A stretch of 64,000 nt of DNA, from NCBI GenBank assembly GCA_024743115.1, contig JANSXC010000001.1, positions 367,628-431,627 of the forward strand. Direction: 5' to 3'. This stretch comes from a bacterium (lineage in GTDB: Bacteria > Planctomycetota > UBA1135 > UBA2386). The translations under genes and the position numbers were made by a program. This document shows, piece by piece, positions 1 through 9,217 of this stretch; position 1 is the stretch's first letter; every line of letters starts with the position of its first letter. The notes beneath the pieces are model-generated. The model worked only from the letters and a program-made list of their open reading frames with translations. It made no database searches and was not told where the DNA came from.

Positions 1-1264
1 TCGCGGTCGAGACGTCTTCGAGCGCGACGCGGGCGTCTGCGAACCAACGGCGCAGCATCGCGTGGCGCCTTCGCACGAAGTGCTCGAACTCGCCGAGTGC
101 CTGTGGCAGTCGTTCGGCCGTGATCTGCGCGATGCGGAAGCGGCCGAAGTGCAGTCGCAGGCTGCCAATCTCGGGGTCCGTCGCGAACGCCGGCGCGAGG
201 CGCGCGAGCGTGGCCCGGGCAGTCGCGAGCAATGCGTCCGCACTGCCGGCGCCCCGGAGCAGGTCGTGCAGATAGCGATTCCGGCGGTCGATGAACTCGG
301 GGTCGCACGCGAGGCGGTCCGCGAGCGGGTGGCGGATCGTTTCGACCGGCACCTCGGGTTCGACGTGAATGCCGAAGCCGTTGGCATCCCAGAGCACGGG
401 TTCGAGCCGGGCGGTGGCCGGGTCGAAGAACAGCACGTGGTTGTGGCCGCGGTCGGCGTGGATGCTGCCGACGAGGACCGCGACGGCGTGCATGCGAGCG
501 GTGCGGTCGAGGTCCAGCGTTTGCGCGAGGTCGCGGCCCGAGTCGACCGACACGGGCGCGCGCAATGCCTGCAGCAAGTCCGCGAGCGCGCGGTCCGCCG
601 CGGGGTCGCCGGGGCCGAGCGCGCGCCAGGCGCCTGATTCGGCCCAGAGGTCGAGGTGCGAGCGATCGCCGAGGCAGTCGCCCTTGAACCAGCGCCCGCG
701 GGCCCGACCGTTGGCGGCGGCCAGCGCGTCGCCGGGCCGCAGGCTACGGAGGTAGATGCCGCGGTCGACGCCGGCGAGGACCATGCGAACGTGCTGGCTG
801 TGATCGTGCAGCAGCCCGAAGCCCGCGACGAGTTGGTTCGGCAGCCAGTTGCAGAGCGCGAGCGCGTCCTCGGGGCGGGTCAGCTCGATCGCGCGGGGTG
901 TGCCGGGCTCGTTGCCGTGCGGGCGCAGGCGCAGCGATGGCTTGGCGCGGCCATGATGCCACTTGGAGAAACCGCGCAATGATGCCCGCGCGGTGCGCTC
1001 GACACCGTCGGGTTCGCGATACACCGCTGCGAGTCGGGGGTGGTCGCCGTTCTTCCTGCGAGGACCGAACAGCTGATCGGGCGAGCTGTCGGGGAACGCG
1101 ACTTCGATGGTGGGGACGCCGTTGCTGGTCGGTGTGCGGGCGGGCGGTCGAGTCCTCGGTTCCTCCTCGCAGCCCGCAAGAAGGAGGGTGAGCAGGGAGG
1201 CGAGGCAGATTGCGCGCGCGCGTCGCGCGCGCGCGGTGGCCGGGGCGGGACGGGAGCGCACCAT
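1..1264 (-). CDS. CotH kinase-like lipoprotein (3' end beyond window)
   Basis: The frame opens at ATG 1264 and runs off the left edge after 421 codons, so the C-terminus is missing. The N-terminus is Arg-rich, then hydrophobic, and ends in a lipobox L-A-G-C at residues 29-32, so the mature protein should be a lipid-anchored envelope protein. Two CotH hallmarks are visible: an Asp/Asn-rich catalytic segment (HADRGHNHVLFFDP) and, about 12 residues later, the metal-binding WDANGFG segment that corresponds to DFG in ordinary kinases. An earlier RGFSKWH segment matches the N-terminal RG(N/F)S region of CotH. Known CotH proteins are atypical kinases that phosphorylate spore-coat or surface proteins; the target here is unknown. 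The next gene upstream on the same strand ends 66 bases away and encodes a secreted peptidase. Confidence 0.8.
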   Translation of the reverse strand, partial: MVRSRPAPATARARRARAICLASLLTLLLAGCEEEPRTRPPARTPTSNGVPTIEVAFPDSSPDQLFGPRRKNGDHPRLAAVYREPDGVERTARASLRGFSKWHHGRAKPSLRLRPHGNEPGTPRAIELTRPEDALALCNWLPNQLVAGFGLLHDHSQHVRMVLAGVDRGIYLRSLRPGDALAAANGRARGRWFKGDCLGDRSHLDLWAESGAWRALGPGDPAADRALADLLQALRAPVSVDSGRDLAQTLDLDRTARMHAVAVLVGSIHADRGHNHVLFFDPATARLEPVLWDANGFGIHVEPEVPVETIRHPLADRLACDPEFIDRRNRYLHDLLRGAGSADALLATARATLARLAPAFATDPEIGSLRLHFGRFRIAQITAERLPQALGEFEHFVRRRHAMLRRWFADARVALEDVSTA

Positions 1265-1330
1265 ACGCTCCTTGTCATCGGCCAGATCGGGGTGTCGGCC
1301 TGAGGCGGCTGCCGTCGCGGCGGGTTGGAA

Positions 1331-2935
1331 TCAGCGCTCGACGCCGAACATGCGCAGCACGGGGTAGTGCGTGTCGGTCTGGGCCTCGAAGTAGTTCCAG
1401 TTGGAGAGGCCGTCGTCGCTCTCGGGTTCGAGCAGCTGCGCGGCAAGCATCGCGAGCCGCTGGCGGCGCGACACGACGAGGCTGCCCGCCGGCAGGTCGT
1501 GTTCCCCCGCGGCCTCCCAGGTGCCTTCGAGGACGAGTTCCTGGTGGCCCTGGAACGGGCGCTTTGGCTTGCGCTTCTTGCTGACGCGGAACCGTTCGGC
1601 GCGCACGGTCCGCGTCGCGGTGGTTTGTTCGAACTCGATGCCGTGGCGTTTCAGCAGCGCGATCGTATCCGCCGACGGGTTGGGAACGCCCCAGGCGTCG
1701 GGTAGCCGGCGTTGGTTCCGTGCGCGGAAGGCGCGCAGTACCGGCATCTTCTCGCGCTCGACCTCGCCCGTGCGCCGCAGGCGCGTGTTGCCGGCTTCGT
1801 CCTGATAGCGCTCGACCTTGCCGACGAGGATCTCGAGTTGTTCGGGTGCACCGAAGGTCGCACCGTAGCCGAACCAGGTCCCCATGCCCGGTTGTGCCAG
1901 GCGCTGGTCCGCGGCCTGGCATGCCCCGAGCACGCGCCTGCGGTTGGCGGTCAGCGACTGCAAGGTCGTGAGCACGAACGCCCGCGTGCACGCCGTGCGC
2001 GTCTGAAAGTCGCAGTAGCTGTAGGCCTCGCTGAGGATGCTGATGCGGTTGCGCAGGCCGTAGTAGTTGATGCCGTAGCGCGGCCGGCTGTCGTAGGTGT
2101 ACCAGCCGCGCACATTGTCCGGCGACTCCGGGGCGCGGCTGCCGTCCCAGTCGCGCGTCTCGAAGTTGCCGTAGTCGAAGACCTCGAACTCGTGCTCGCG
2201 CTTCATACGCGCCGTGACGTCGTCGAGCAGCTCACGGCTGACGCGGGCCAGGTGGCGATCCTGGTTCGGCGACAGGCACGGAGCAAAGGTCAGGTGGTAG
2301 CCGTGGTAGGACCCGTTCGTCGTGTGCAGATCCATGAACAGGTGCGGGTCGATGCGGTCGAACAGTGCGAGCAGTGTGCGGGTCTCCGGCGCCTCCGCCT
2401 TGACGAAGTCGCGGTTGAGGTCGAGCCCTTGTGCGTTGGGGCGCTGCCCGACGACCCGGGGACCGTTCTGGCGGCGCCGGTGGCGCGCACTCGTCTTTTC
2501 GTTGCCGTCGACGTTGTAGATCGGCAGCAGCCAGACGTCGCACCGCTCGAGCAGTTTCGTGTGTTTGCCGTTCGCAAACTCGCGGGCGAGTTGCTGCACG
2601 GCTTCCTTGCCCTCGACTTCACCCGCGTGGATGTTGCCGATGATCAGTGCGCGCAGGCGTTGGGTGTCGGCCTGGCCCGGCAGCGCGACCTTCGCGAGCA
2701 GCAGCGGTCGACCCTCGTTCGATTTGCCCGCGACCGAGATCTCGAGGCGGTCGCCGTGCGGCAGCTTGACGCACGCGTCGAAGAAGCGCTGCACGTCCGT
2801 GATCGAGCTGGTCTCCGCGTAGTTCGTGGCCTCGGCCCGCGTGCGGGGGGCGGTCGCTTCCTGCGCCGGTAGGGAACCGGTGACGAGCAGCGCGAACGAG
2901 GCGGGAATGGCGAGGGCGAGCGAGCGAAGGCGCAT
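1331..2935 (-). CDS. Secreted M14-family zinc carboxypeptidase
   Basis: A 534-residue exported metallopeptidase. ATG 2935 is chosen because it gives a clean signal peptide (MRLRSLALAIPASFALLVTG, cleavage near AQE); the open frame continues upstream antisense-like into valS without coding character. Zinc ligands of the M14 fold are visible: HAGE (His103, Glu106) and the second His in DLHTTNG (about 204). LDLNRDF matches the conserved DLNRNF substrate-binding segment, and SEAYSY in the later half carries the probable catalytic Glu. The roughly 200 residues after the peptidase domain look like a beta-rich accessory domain. The likely job is trimming C-terminal residues from peptides outside the cytoplasm. 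Substrate cannot be told from the sequence. Confidence 0.88.
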   Translation of the reverse strand: MRLRSLALAIPASFALLVTGSLPAQEATAPRTRAEATNYAETSSITDVQRFFDACVKLPHGDRLEISVAGKSNEGRPLLLAKVALPGQADTQRLRALIIGNIHAGEVEGKEAVQQLAREFANGKHTKLLERCDVWLLPIYNVDGNEKTSARHRRRQNGPRVVGQRPNAQGLDLNRDFVKAEAPETRTLLALFDRIDPHLFMDLHTTNGSYHGYHLTFAPCLSPNQDRHLARVSRELLDDVTARMKREHEFEVFDYGNFETRDWDGSRAPESPDNVRGWYTYDSRPRYGINYYGLRNRISILSEAYSYCDFQTRTACTRAFVLTTLQSLTANRRRVLGACQAADQRLAQPGMGTWFGYGATFGAPEQLEILVGKVERYQDEAGNTRLRRTGEVEREKMPVLRAFRARNQRRLPDAWGVPNPSADTIALLKRHGIEFEQTTATRTVRAERFRVSKKRKPKRPFQGHQELVLEGTWEAAGEHDLPAGSLVVSRRQRLAMLAAQLLEPESDDGLSNWNYFEAQTDTHYPVLRMFGVER

Positions 2936-3003
2936 GGCTCGCGATCGTAGCGTGCCGTGGAGGCGGTGCGAGAATCGCTGCCGCCGAGTGGCACGCGGAC
3001 CTG

Positions 3004-6000
3004 CTATCCCAGGTCCGCGAGGCTCTGCTCGACGCCCACGAGCTGTTCGCGCAGCTTCTCGAGGTTGCCGCGTTCGCGTTCGACCACGGCGGCCGGCGCC
3101 TTGCTCACGAAGCTCTCGTTGCCGAGCTTCTTCTCGATGCCGCCGATGCGGCCGCGCAGCTTTTCGGCTTCGCCCGTGAGCTTCTGCTTCTCTGCCTCGA
3201 GGTCGACGACTCCGAGCAGGAAAGCCTTGGCGGCGCCGCGAATCACGGTCGCGGAGTCGGGCGTGCGCTGGGCGTCTGCAGCGATCGTGGTCTCGGACAG
3301 GCCGGACATGTTCGCAAGCAGCGACGCGGTCGCATGCAGGGCCGTCGCGGCATCGCCGTCGGCCTGGAAGCGCGCGACGAGCCGTTCCTTGGGCGCGACC
3401 TGGTAGCGCGCGCGGGCTTCGCGGATCGCGACGCACCAGTCCTGCATCGCCGCGATCTCGGCCTCGATCGCGGGCGCGTCCCAGCCGGCGTCGGCCGTCG
3501 GCCACAGCGCGTGGACGAGTAGTTCGCTGTCCGAGAACTCGGTGGCGATGCCGCGTCGCGGTGACAGCTCGCGCAGGCGCGTCCAGAGCGTCTCTGTCAG
3601 AAACGGCACGAATGGGTGCATGAGTCGCAGCGTCTGGTCCATCACGGCCGCGAGCACTTGCTGCGCCTGCGCCTTCGAAGTCGCGTCTGCGCCTGCTCTG
3701 AAGCGCGGCTTGATCATCTCGAGATACCAATCGCAGAGCTCGTTCCAGAAGAAGTCACGAGCCGCCGCGATCGCAGCGGATGGTGTGTAGGCCGCGAGCT
3801 GTTCGTCGACGGTGCGGATCGCGTGCGCCAGGCGCGCCAGGATCCAGCGGTCCTCGAGCGCGAGCGTCGTCGGATCGAGGGTCGTGAACCCGGTGTCCTC
3901 GAGATTGAGGAATGCGAAGCGCGCGGCGTTGAACAGCTTGTTGCAGAACGCTGCGCCGACCTGGAACCGGTCGCTAGTCGCCTTCGCGGGTGTGATTCCT
4001 TCGCCGCCGTACTGGCCGATGAGGTCCATCGGCTCCTTGGCGACGGGGTCGATGAAGGTGCCGAGGAACGGGCCCTCCTTGGCGGTCGCGAGGTCGACGA
4101 GGCGCTCGTCCTCGCCGTCCTTCGTGAACGGCGAGATTGCCTGCACGGGCAGGCGGATGTCCTGCGTGCCCGTCTGCAGCTCACAGACCACGTAGCGCAG
4201 CGCGTCGGCGCCGTAGCGCTCGATGATGTCGAGCGGATCGATGCCGTTGCCCTTGCTCTTGGACATCCGCACGCCCTTGCCGTCGAGGATCGTCGCGTGC
4301 AGGAACACATCGGTAAACGGCACGTCGCCGAGGTTGTAGAGCCCTGACATCACCATGCGCACGACCCACAGGGTGATGATGTCGCGACCCGTGACAAGGC
4401 ACGAGCCGGGGTAGTAGTAGTCGAGCGAGTTCGGATGGCCGTCCTTGCTGCCGAGCGGCGTCTGGCCGGCGTTGACCTTGGCCGTTTCGGGGTCCGGCCA
4501 GCCTAGTGTGCTGTGTGGCCAGATCGCCGAGCTGAACCACGTGTCGAGCACATCGGGGTCGAGCTCGAGGCCAGCGCCCGCGAGCACCGGGCCGAGCGCG
4601 TCGTCCTGGCTGCCGTCGAGGAAGCAGATCTGCACCTCGACCTCGGTCGGGGCATTGGGGCCCTTCAGGTGCGCGAACGCATCCGCGGGGCGGAGCTTCG
4701 TGCCGTCGGGCAGCGTCACCCATGCGGCGACGTCGTCGCGGCTGAGGTGGGGGCCGAGCATCGGCTCGACCATGAGCAGCTTCTCGACCGCCATCTCGCC
4801 GCGGAACACGGGGATGCGATGGCCCCACCAGAGCTGGCGGCTGATGCACCAGTCGCGCTTCTCGCCGAGCCAGACGTCGTACATCTTGCGGTAGCGGTCC
4901 TGGTCGGGGTGGAAGCGCACCTGCGAGCGGGGCGTGCCGTCGGGCAGATCCGGCAGCGCGCCGGCCGTCGCGTCGAGCGCGGCCTGTGCGAGGCCCGCAG
5001 CGCGGAACTCCTTGGCCGTGCCTTCACCCATGAGCACGCCGCCCTCGACGTCGGCCATGTGCACGAACCATTGTTTGGAGAGGTACGGTTCGATGATCGT
5101 CTTGCTGCGATCGCTGTGATCGATCTCGATCTCGCGGTCCTCGATCTTCTCTAGCAGTCCCTTGGCGTCGAGGTCGTTGACCACGTTTAGGCGCGCGTCG
5201 AACCGATCCTGGCCGCGGTAGCTGCCGCCGCGCTCGTTGATCGTGCCGTCGGTCGCGAGCACATTGATCGTGCCGATCTCCTCGTGCCGCTGCCAGACGG
5301 CGTAGTCGTTGGGATCGTGCGCCGGCGTGATCTTGACGCAGCCCGTGCCGAGCGTCGGGTCGGCCCAATCATCGATGATGATCGGGATCGGGCGATCCAC
5401 GAGCGGCAGCAGGATCTTGCGGCCGCCCCGTGCCATCGCGTTGATCTTCACGAGTGTCGGCAGCACGGTGCGTTCGCGTTCGAGCAGGCGCTCGAGCTCG
5501 GCTTCGGCCGCAGCCTTCTCCTTGTCGCTCGCGCCTGCGACCTTGTCGCGTTGCGCCGCGATCGCCTGCGTCATCGCGCCAGCCGGATCGCTGTGCACCG
5601 CCACCGCGGTGTCGCCGAGCATCGTCTCCGGGCGCGTCGTCGCGACGATCACGTGTTCGGGCTCGCCGTCCTGCCGATCCTGCAACGGGTAGCGCAGGTA
5701 GTAGAACTTGCCCTGCACCGTTGCCTTGTAGAGCTCGTCGTCGGCGACCGCGGTCTGCAGCGCGCAATCCCAGTTCACGAGTCGGTTGCCGCGGTAGATC
5801 AGGCCGTCCCGGAACATCCGGAAGAACGTGTGGCGCACGGCGCGCGCGCACACCGCGTCCATCGTGAAGCGCGCCCGGTCCCAGTCGCAGGACGTGCCCA
5901 TGCCCTGCTGCTGCCGGACGATGCGTTCCTGGCTCTGATCGGCCCAGTCGTGGATGCGTTCGACGAGCGCCTCGCGGCCGATGTCGTGCCGTGTCTTGTT

Positions 6001-6306
6001 GTCGATCTCCTTGAGGCGCTTCTCGACCACGGCTTGCGTCGCGATGCCCGCGTGATCCGTGCCCGCCTGCCACAGCGTGTTGTCGCCGCGCATGCGGTGC
6101 CAGCGGATGAGCAGGTCCTGCATCACGTTGTCCATCGCGTGCCCCATGTGCAGGGCACCCGTGACGTTCGGCAGCGGCATCATGACGACGTAGCGGTTGC
6201 TGCGGTCGTCGGGGAGGGCCTGGAAGGCCCGCTTCTCGAGCCAGCGGCTGGTCACCGCGGATTCGAGCGCTGCGGGGTCGTACTTGTCTGGCAGTTCGGT
6301 GCTCAT
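3004..6306 (-). CDS. valS: Valyl-tRNA synthetase
   Basis: Charges tRNA-Val with valine in the cytoplasm. This is a class I enzyme: the HIGH box appears as HMGH at residues 53-56 in the valine-type context PNVTGALHMGH, and the second ATP-binding motif appears as RMSKSKGNG. An editing (CP1) insertion lies between them. The C-terminus ends in the family's coiled-coil tRNA-binding arm (about the last 70 residues, Lys/Glu-rich heptads), so the gene is complete. At 1100 residues it is longer than the usual 880-950. Extra sequence is visible before the DVLDTWFSS segment and after KMSKS. Start ATG 6306 gives the family's N-terminus; no clear Shine-Dalgarno sequence precedes it. Confidence 0.97.
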   Translation of the reverse strand: MSTELPDKYDPAALESAVTSRWLEKRAFQALPDDRSNRYVVMMPLPNVTGALHMGHAMDNVMQDLLIRWHRMRGDNTLWQAGTDHAGIATQAVVEKRLKEIDNKTRHDIGREALVERIHDWADQSQERIVRQQQGMGTSCDWDRARFTMDAVCARAVRHTFFRMFRDGLIYRGNRLVNWDCALQTAVADDELYKATVQGKFYYLRYPLQDRQDGEPEHVIVATTRPETMLGDTAVAVHSDPAGAMTQAIAAQRDKVAGASDKEKAAAEAELERLLERERTVLPTLVKINAMARGGRKILLPLVDRPIPIIIDDWADPTLGTGCVKITPAHDPNDYAVWQRHEEIGTINVLATDGTINERGGSYRGQDRFDARLNVVNDLDAKGLLEKIEDREIEIDHSDRSKTIIEPYLSKQWFVHMADVEGGVLMGEGTAKEFRAAGLAQAALDATAGALPDLPDGTPRSQVRFHPDQDRYRKMYDVWLGEKRDWCISRQLWWGHRIPVFRGEMAVEKLLMVEPMLGPHLSRDDVAAWVTLPDGTKLRPADAFAHLKGPNAPTEVEVQICFLDGSQDDALGPVLAGAGLELDPDVLDTWFSSAIWPHSTLGWPDPETAKVNAGQTPLGSKDGHPNSLDYYYPGSCLVTGRDIITLWVVRMVMSGLYNLGDVPFTDVFLHATILDGKGVRMSKSKGNGIDPLDIIERYGADALRYVVCELQTGTQDIRLPVQAISPFTKDGEDERLVDLATAKEGPFLGTFIDPVAKEPMDLIGQYGGEGITPAKATSDRFQVGAAFCNKLFNAARFAFLNLEDTGFTTLDPTTLALEDRWILARLAHAIRTVDEQLAAYTPSAAIAAARDFFWNELCDWYLEMIKPRFRAGADATSKAQAQQVLAAVMDQTLRLMHPFVPFLTETLWTRLRELSPRRGIATEFSDSELLVHALWPTADAGWDAPAIEAEIAAMQDWCVAIREARARYQVAPKERLVARFQADGDAATALHATASLLANMSGLSETTIAADAQRTPDSATVIRGAAKAFLLGVVDLEAEKQKLTGEAEKLRGRIGGIEKKLGNESFVSKAPAAVVERERGNLEKLREQLVGVEQSLADLG

Positions 6307-6345
6307 CGGGGGGCGAGGAGTCTACCCCGAAGCTTGCATGACTCC

Positions 6346-7857
6346 ATGGCGCCGTCGTTCGCGGTTGCGAACGCGGCCGGCCCGCGGTCCGATCGGCACA
6401 TGGAACGCGCCGAGCAGCCTGGACGTGGATACGTCGGGACCACGTCGATCGTGTTCCTGGCCGCGCTGGGGCTCGGAGTTCTGCTGCGGCGCTACACCGC
6501 GCACGGCTCGGACGTGTTCTTTTTCATGCGTTGGCTCGAGGACGATTCGGTGCTCGCGCAACATCCGCTGGCGCTCGTGGTAGCGCGCGGCTTTCGCGAG
6601 CTGGTGCTCGTCGTCACCGACGATCGCATGACGGCGTTGGCGTGGCTTTCGGCCACAGGCGTTGCCCTCGGAGTGGCGGCGTTACACCGGTCGGCGCTCC
6701 AGGTGCGTTCCGCGCGACAGGCCCGCTGGTTCGCCATGGTCGTGCTCGCGACGCCGGCCCTCGCGTTCTTCGCGACGATCGGGGAACTGCCGGGGCCGTT
6801 CTTCGGCGCCGCCGGGCTCGCGATCCTGGCCGGCGTGCGCTGGTGGGTGGGCGGTGGCCTCGGCCGCGCCGCCGTGACCGGCGTCGCGACGGCCGCGGCC
6901 GCGCTGATGCACGGCTCTGGTCACGTGCTCGTGCTGCCCGTGGCCAGTGCGTGGCTCGTTCTCGTGCCGGCCGGCACGGCCCGGTCCGTGTCCGTGCGCG
7001 TCCGCCAGGCGATGGCGTTCGTTGCGGTGCACGCGCTGGGCTACTGGCTCGGTCGCGCGGCGATCCTCGCTGCTGCGGGCGCGGCCGTCGGTGAAGCACC
7101 CGTCGCGGGCGTCGTCGACCGTTGGCTGTCGGCGTCGTGGTGGCTCGAGGCGTTGCCGCATGCGATCGGCACGCAGTGGTATCTCGCGTTCGCGCCGTGG
7201 TCGTGGCTGGCGCTGCTCGCGTTCTTCGGGGCGGGGACGCGCCGGGCCGCGTTGCTGTTGCATCTCGTGGTGCTGGCCTACGTCGGCCTCGCCGCAACGA
7301 TCGCTCCCGGCGTCGACGAGGTCGGCAGCTACTGCCTGCCGCTCGCGTTCGGCGTCGCGCTGGTCGTGCTCGATCGCTTGCCCTCGAGACTCTGGCCCGT
7401 GGCCGTCGTGCTCGGCGTCGTCACCGTCGCACTCGATCGCGGCCTGCGCCCGGCGATCGCGCCGGATTTCGGCTTCGGGGCGACGGTCTACGCGAGCAAA
7501 GGCGGTCCCGACCGGGTCTGGCTCGTCGGTCACGAGCGCGAGTCGATGGGCGCGCGCTGGCACAACCGCGAACCGCAGCTCATCGAGGCGTGGATCACGC
7601 TGGTCGACCTCGAGATGCGCTCGGGCGGTAAGGCGGCCAACGTCCCGGAGCCGCTGCTGCTCGCGTGGCTCGAAGCGACGCGCACGCAGGCCCTGTCCGA
7701 GCACGAAGAACTCGTAGTCGGCGAGCGCGCGGTCGCGGCGCTCGGTGAACGACTGCCGGCGTTCGCGGCGGCATGGCGGCGATTCCTCGCCGCGCATTCG
7801 CCGCAATCGCTCGGCGGCGAGGACGGCTGGCGTGGCCACGTCTTCGCGCGCAACTGA
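6346..7857 (+). CDS. Polytopic membrane protein, unknown function
   Basis: About 503 residues. The first two thirds alternate hydrophobic segments (roughly nine to eleven helices) with short Arg-rich loops, and the last ~120 residues are soluble. The opening (TSIVFLAALGLGVLL, then a loop with HGSDVFFFMRWLEDD) resembles the first helix and acidic loop of GT-C type transferases, but no family signature is certain. I put the start at ATG 6346; ATG 6400 (MERAEQPGRG) would give 485 residues and is equally possible, and neither has a strong ribosome-binding site. The gene is divergent from valS, 39 bases away, and convergent with the GT61 gene, whose stop lies 17 bases beyond. A role in glycan or lipid transfer is a guess from its neighbours. 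Confidence 0.72.
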   Translation: MAPSFAVANAAGPRSDRHMERAEQPGRGYVGTTSIVFLAALGLGVLLRRYTAHGSDVFFFMRWLEDDSVLAQHPLALVVARGFRELVLVVTDDRMTALAWLSATGVALGVAALHRSALQVRSARQARWFAMVVLATPALAFFATIGELPGPFFGAAGLAILAGVRWWVGGGLGRAAVTGVATAAAALMHGSGHVLVLPVASAWLVLVPAGTARSVSVRVRQAMAFVAVHALGYWLGRAAILAAAGAAVGEAPVAGVVDRWLSASWWLEALPHAIGTQWYLAFAPWSWLALLAFFGAGTRRAALLLHLVVLAYVGLAATIAPGVDEVGSYCLPLAFGVALVVLDRLPSRLWPVAVVLGVVTVALDRGLRPAIAPDFGFGATVYASKGGPDRVWLVGHERESMGARWHNREPQLIEAWITLVDLEMRSGGKAANVPEPLLLAWLEATRTQALSEHEELVVGERAVAALGERLPAFAAAWRRFLAAHSPQSLGGEDGWRGHVFARN

Positions 7858-7874
7858 CGCGGCTGGCGGCGGCG

Positions 7875-9203
7875 CTACCGTCGCAACAGCCGCTTGACGA
7901 CGCGCGGCACCCGGGCCCAGCGCCCGGCCTTGCGCTGCATCGTGGCGGCGAGGTCGCGGATCTCGGGGTCGAGTGGATGCAGTCGGGCCGCGATGGCAGC
8001 GTGTTCGGCGGCGGCGGCCCAGTCGCCGCGTTGGCGGCAGCGGGTCGTCATCTCGAGTCGACCAATCAGATCCCACGGATCGTCCGTGAGGCGGTGTGCG
8101 AGGGCGTGGTCGTCGAGCGCCGAGCAGCCGGCGGCGGGCCCGGCGGTCGACGCGTTCGATGCAGCGCTCCCGTTCGGTTCGAACCGGTGGCGAGCGTAGC
8201 CGTGGTCGCGCAACCAGCGCGCGACGTCGCCGGGTTGCGCGACGTTCACGAACGTCTCCGACTTGCCAGTGACCAGCTGATTCTGCAGCGAACTCACGGG
8301 TGGAAAGCCATCGTGGAACGACACGATCTGCTGCGGGCCCTGACCGAAGAACGTCAGTCTCAGTGCGGTGCCGCGCGGCCCGAAGACGTGGCGATGGCGG
8401 TTCACGGTCGCGATCTGGTCGCGAAGGTCGAGGGTCTCCGGGCGCAGGACCGCGATGCCTTCGCGCTCGAGCCACGATTCGAGTGCGGCCTCCGATCGCC
8501 GGGCGTCGGGATTCTGCTGCAGGCCGGCGCGCGACAGGTAGAGCGGTTGATCGGTCGTCGGCGCAGTGACTGCGCCGAGCTCTTCGGCAATCGCCAGGTA
8601 GGTGTTCGCGACGTCGCGATGCACCTCGTGGGCGTAGACGAGCGCGGGCCTTGGAACGAAGACGCGGCGCAGGCGAACGGGCTGGTCGAGATGGAGCAGC
8701 CGATCAGGTGACACACCGAGTCCCTGCAGCAACCGGCGGCCCGAGCGGGAGGTCGGGAACTGCGTGATGCCGAGCCACAGCAGTGGCGTATCCTCTGGCA
8801 TCTGCGCGATCGCGAACGCGCGTGCGAGGCCCTCGAGCAACATGTGACCGAAGTGATGGAACCCGCGGCCGAGGCACAGCACGTCGCAGTCGATCGTCGC
8901 GCTCGGATCCGGCAATTGCGCTGTCGTGCTCGCGGTCGGCCGATCGCCGAACAACACGCGTTCGCCATGGCGATGCAGCGCGGCTGCAAGCGGGGCGCCC
9001 GTGCGGTCGAACAGGCCGCCGGTGGCGGATTCGAGCATGCCCGCTGCCGGCACGAACACGATGTCACGATGTTCGTCTATCGCCGGCAGGCCGCTCGGCA
9101 CGCAGCGCAGCCCCGGCTGCAGCCGAGCGAACCGTTCGGGGGCGTCGTCGAACCCGTCGAACCGGAAACGATCGAACGTCGCGAGCTCCTCGGTGGCGGG
9201 CAC
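7875..9203 (-). CDS. GT61-family glycosyltransferase
   Basis: About 442 residues, similar to the DUF563/GT61 glycosyltransferases. The family's central region is visible (HHFGHMLLEGLARAF), followed by a YLSRAG segment and by HVFGPRGTALRLTFF, the usual nucleotide-sugar end of the domain. The last ~90 residues form a TPR-like helical tail ending in a strongly basic segment. I chose GTG 9203, 15 bases after the stop of the dehydratase gene on the same strand, because the frame upstream of it overlaps that gene and has no better start. Coupling with the 2,3-dehydratase suggests transfer of an unusual deoxysugar to a surface glycan. That link is inferred from position. Confidence 0.78.
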   Translation of the reverse strand: MPATEELATFDRFRFDGFDDAPERFARLQPGLRCVPSGLPAIDEHRDIVFVPAAGMLESATGGLFDRTGAPLAAALHRHGERVLFGDRPTASTTAQLPDPSATIDCDVLCLGRGFHHFGHMLLEGLARAFAIAQMPEDTPLLWLGITQFPTSRSGRRLLQGLGVSPDRLLHLDQPVRLRRVFVPRPALVYAHEVHRDVANTYLAIAEELGAVTAPTTDQPLYLSRAGLQQNPDARRSEAALESWLEREGIAVLRPETLDLRDQIATVNRHRHVFGPRGTALRLTFFGQGPQQIVSFHDGFPPVSSLQNQLVTGKSETFVNVAQPGDVARWLRDHGYARHRFEPNGSAASNASTAGPAAGCSALDDHALAHRLTDDPWDLIGRLEMTTRCRQRGDWAAAAEHAAIAARLHPLDPEIRDLAATMQRKAGRWARVPRVVKRLLRR

Positions 9204-9217
9204 GATCGTTCGGTCGC

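Noticed and set aside
2936..3730. Upstream extension of the carboxypeptidase frame over the valS 3' end
   Set aside because: It overlaps the conserved valS C-terminal arm in another frame on the same strand, and the signal peptide begins at 2935.
5284..6345. Upstream extension of the membrane-protein frame across valS
   Set aside because: It lies antisense to valS, is rich in Arg, Val, Asp and Glu in the way of mirrored GC codons, and contains no family motif. The real start is at 6346 or 6400.
6682..8475. 597-residue minus-strand frame
   Set aside because: It mirrors the membrane protein and the GT61 gene. Composition is Arg/Pro/His-rich with no motif.
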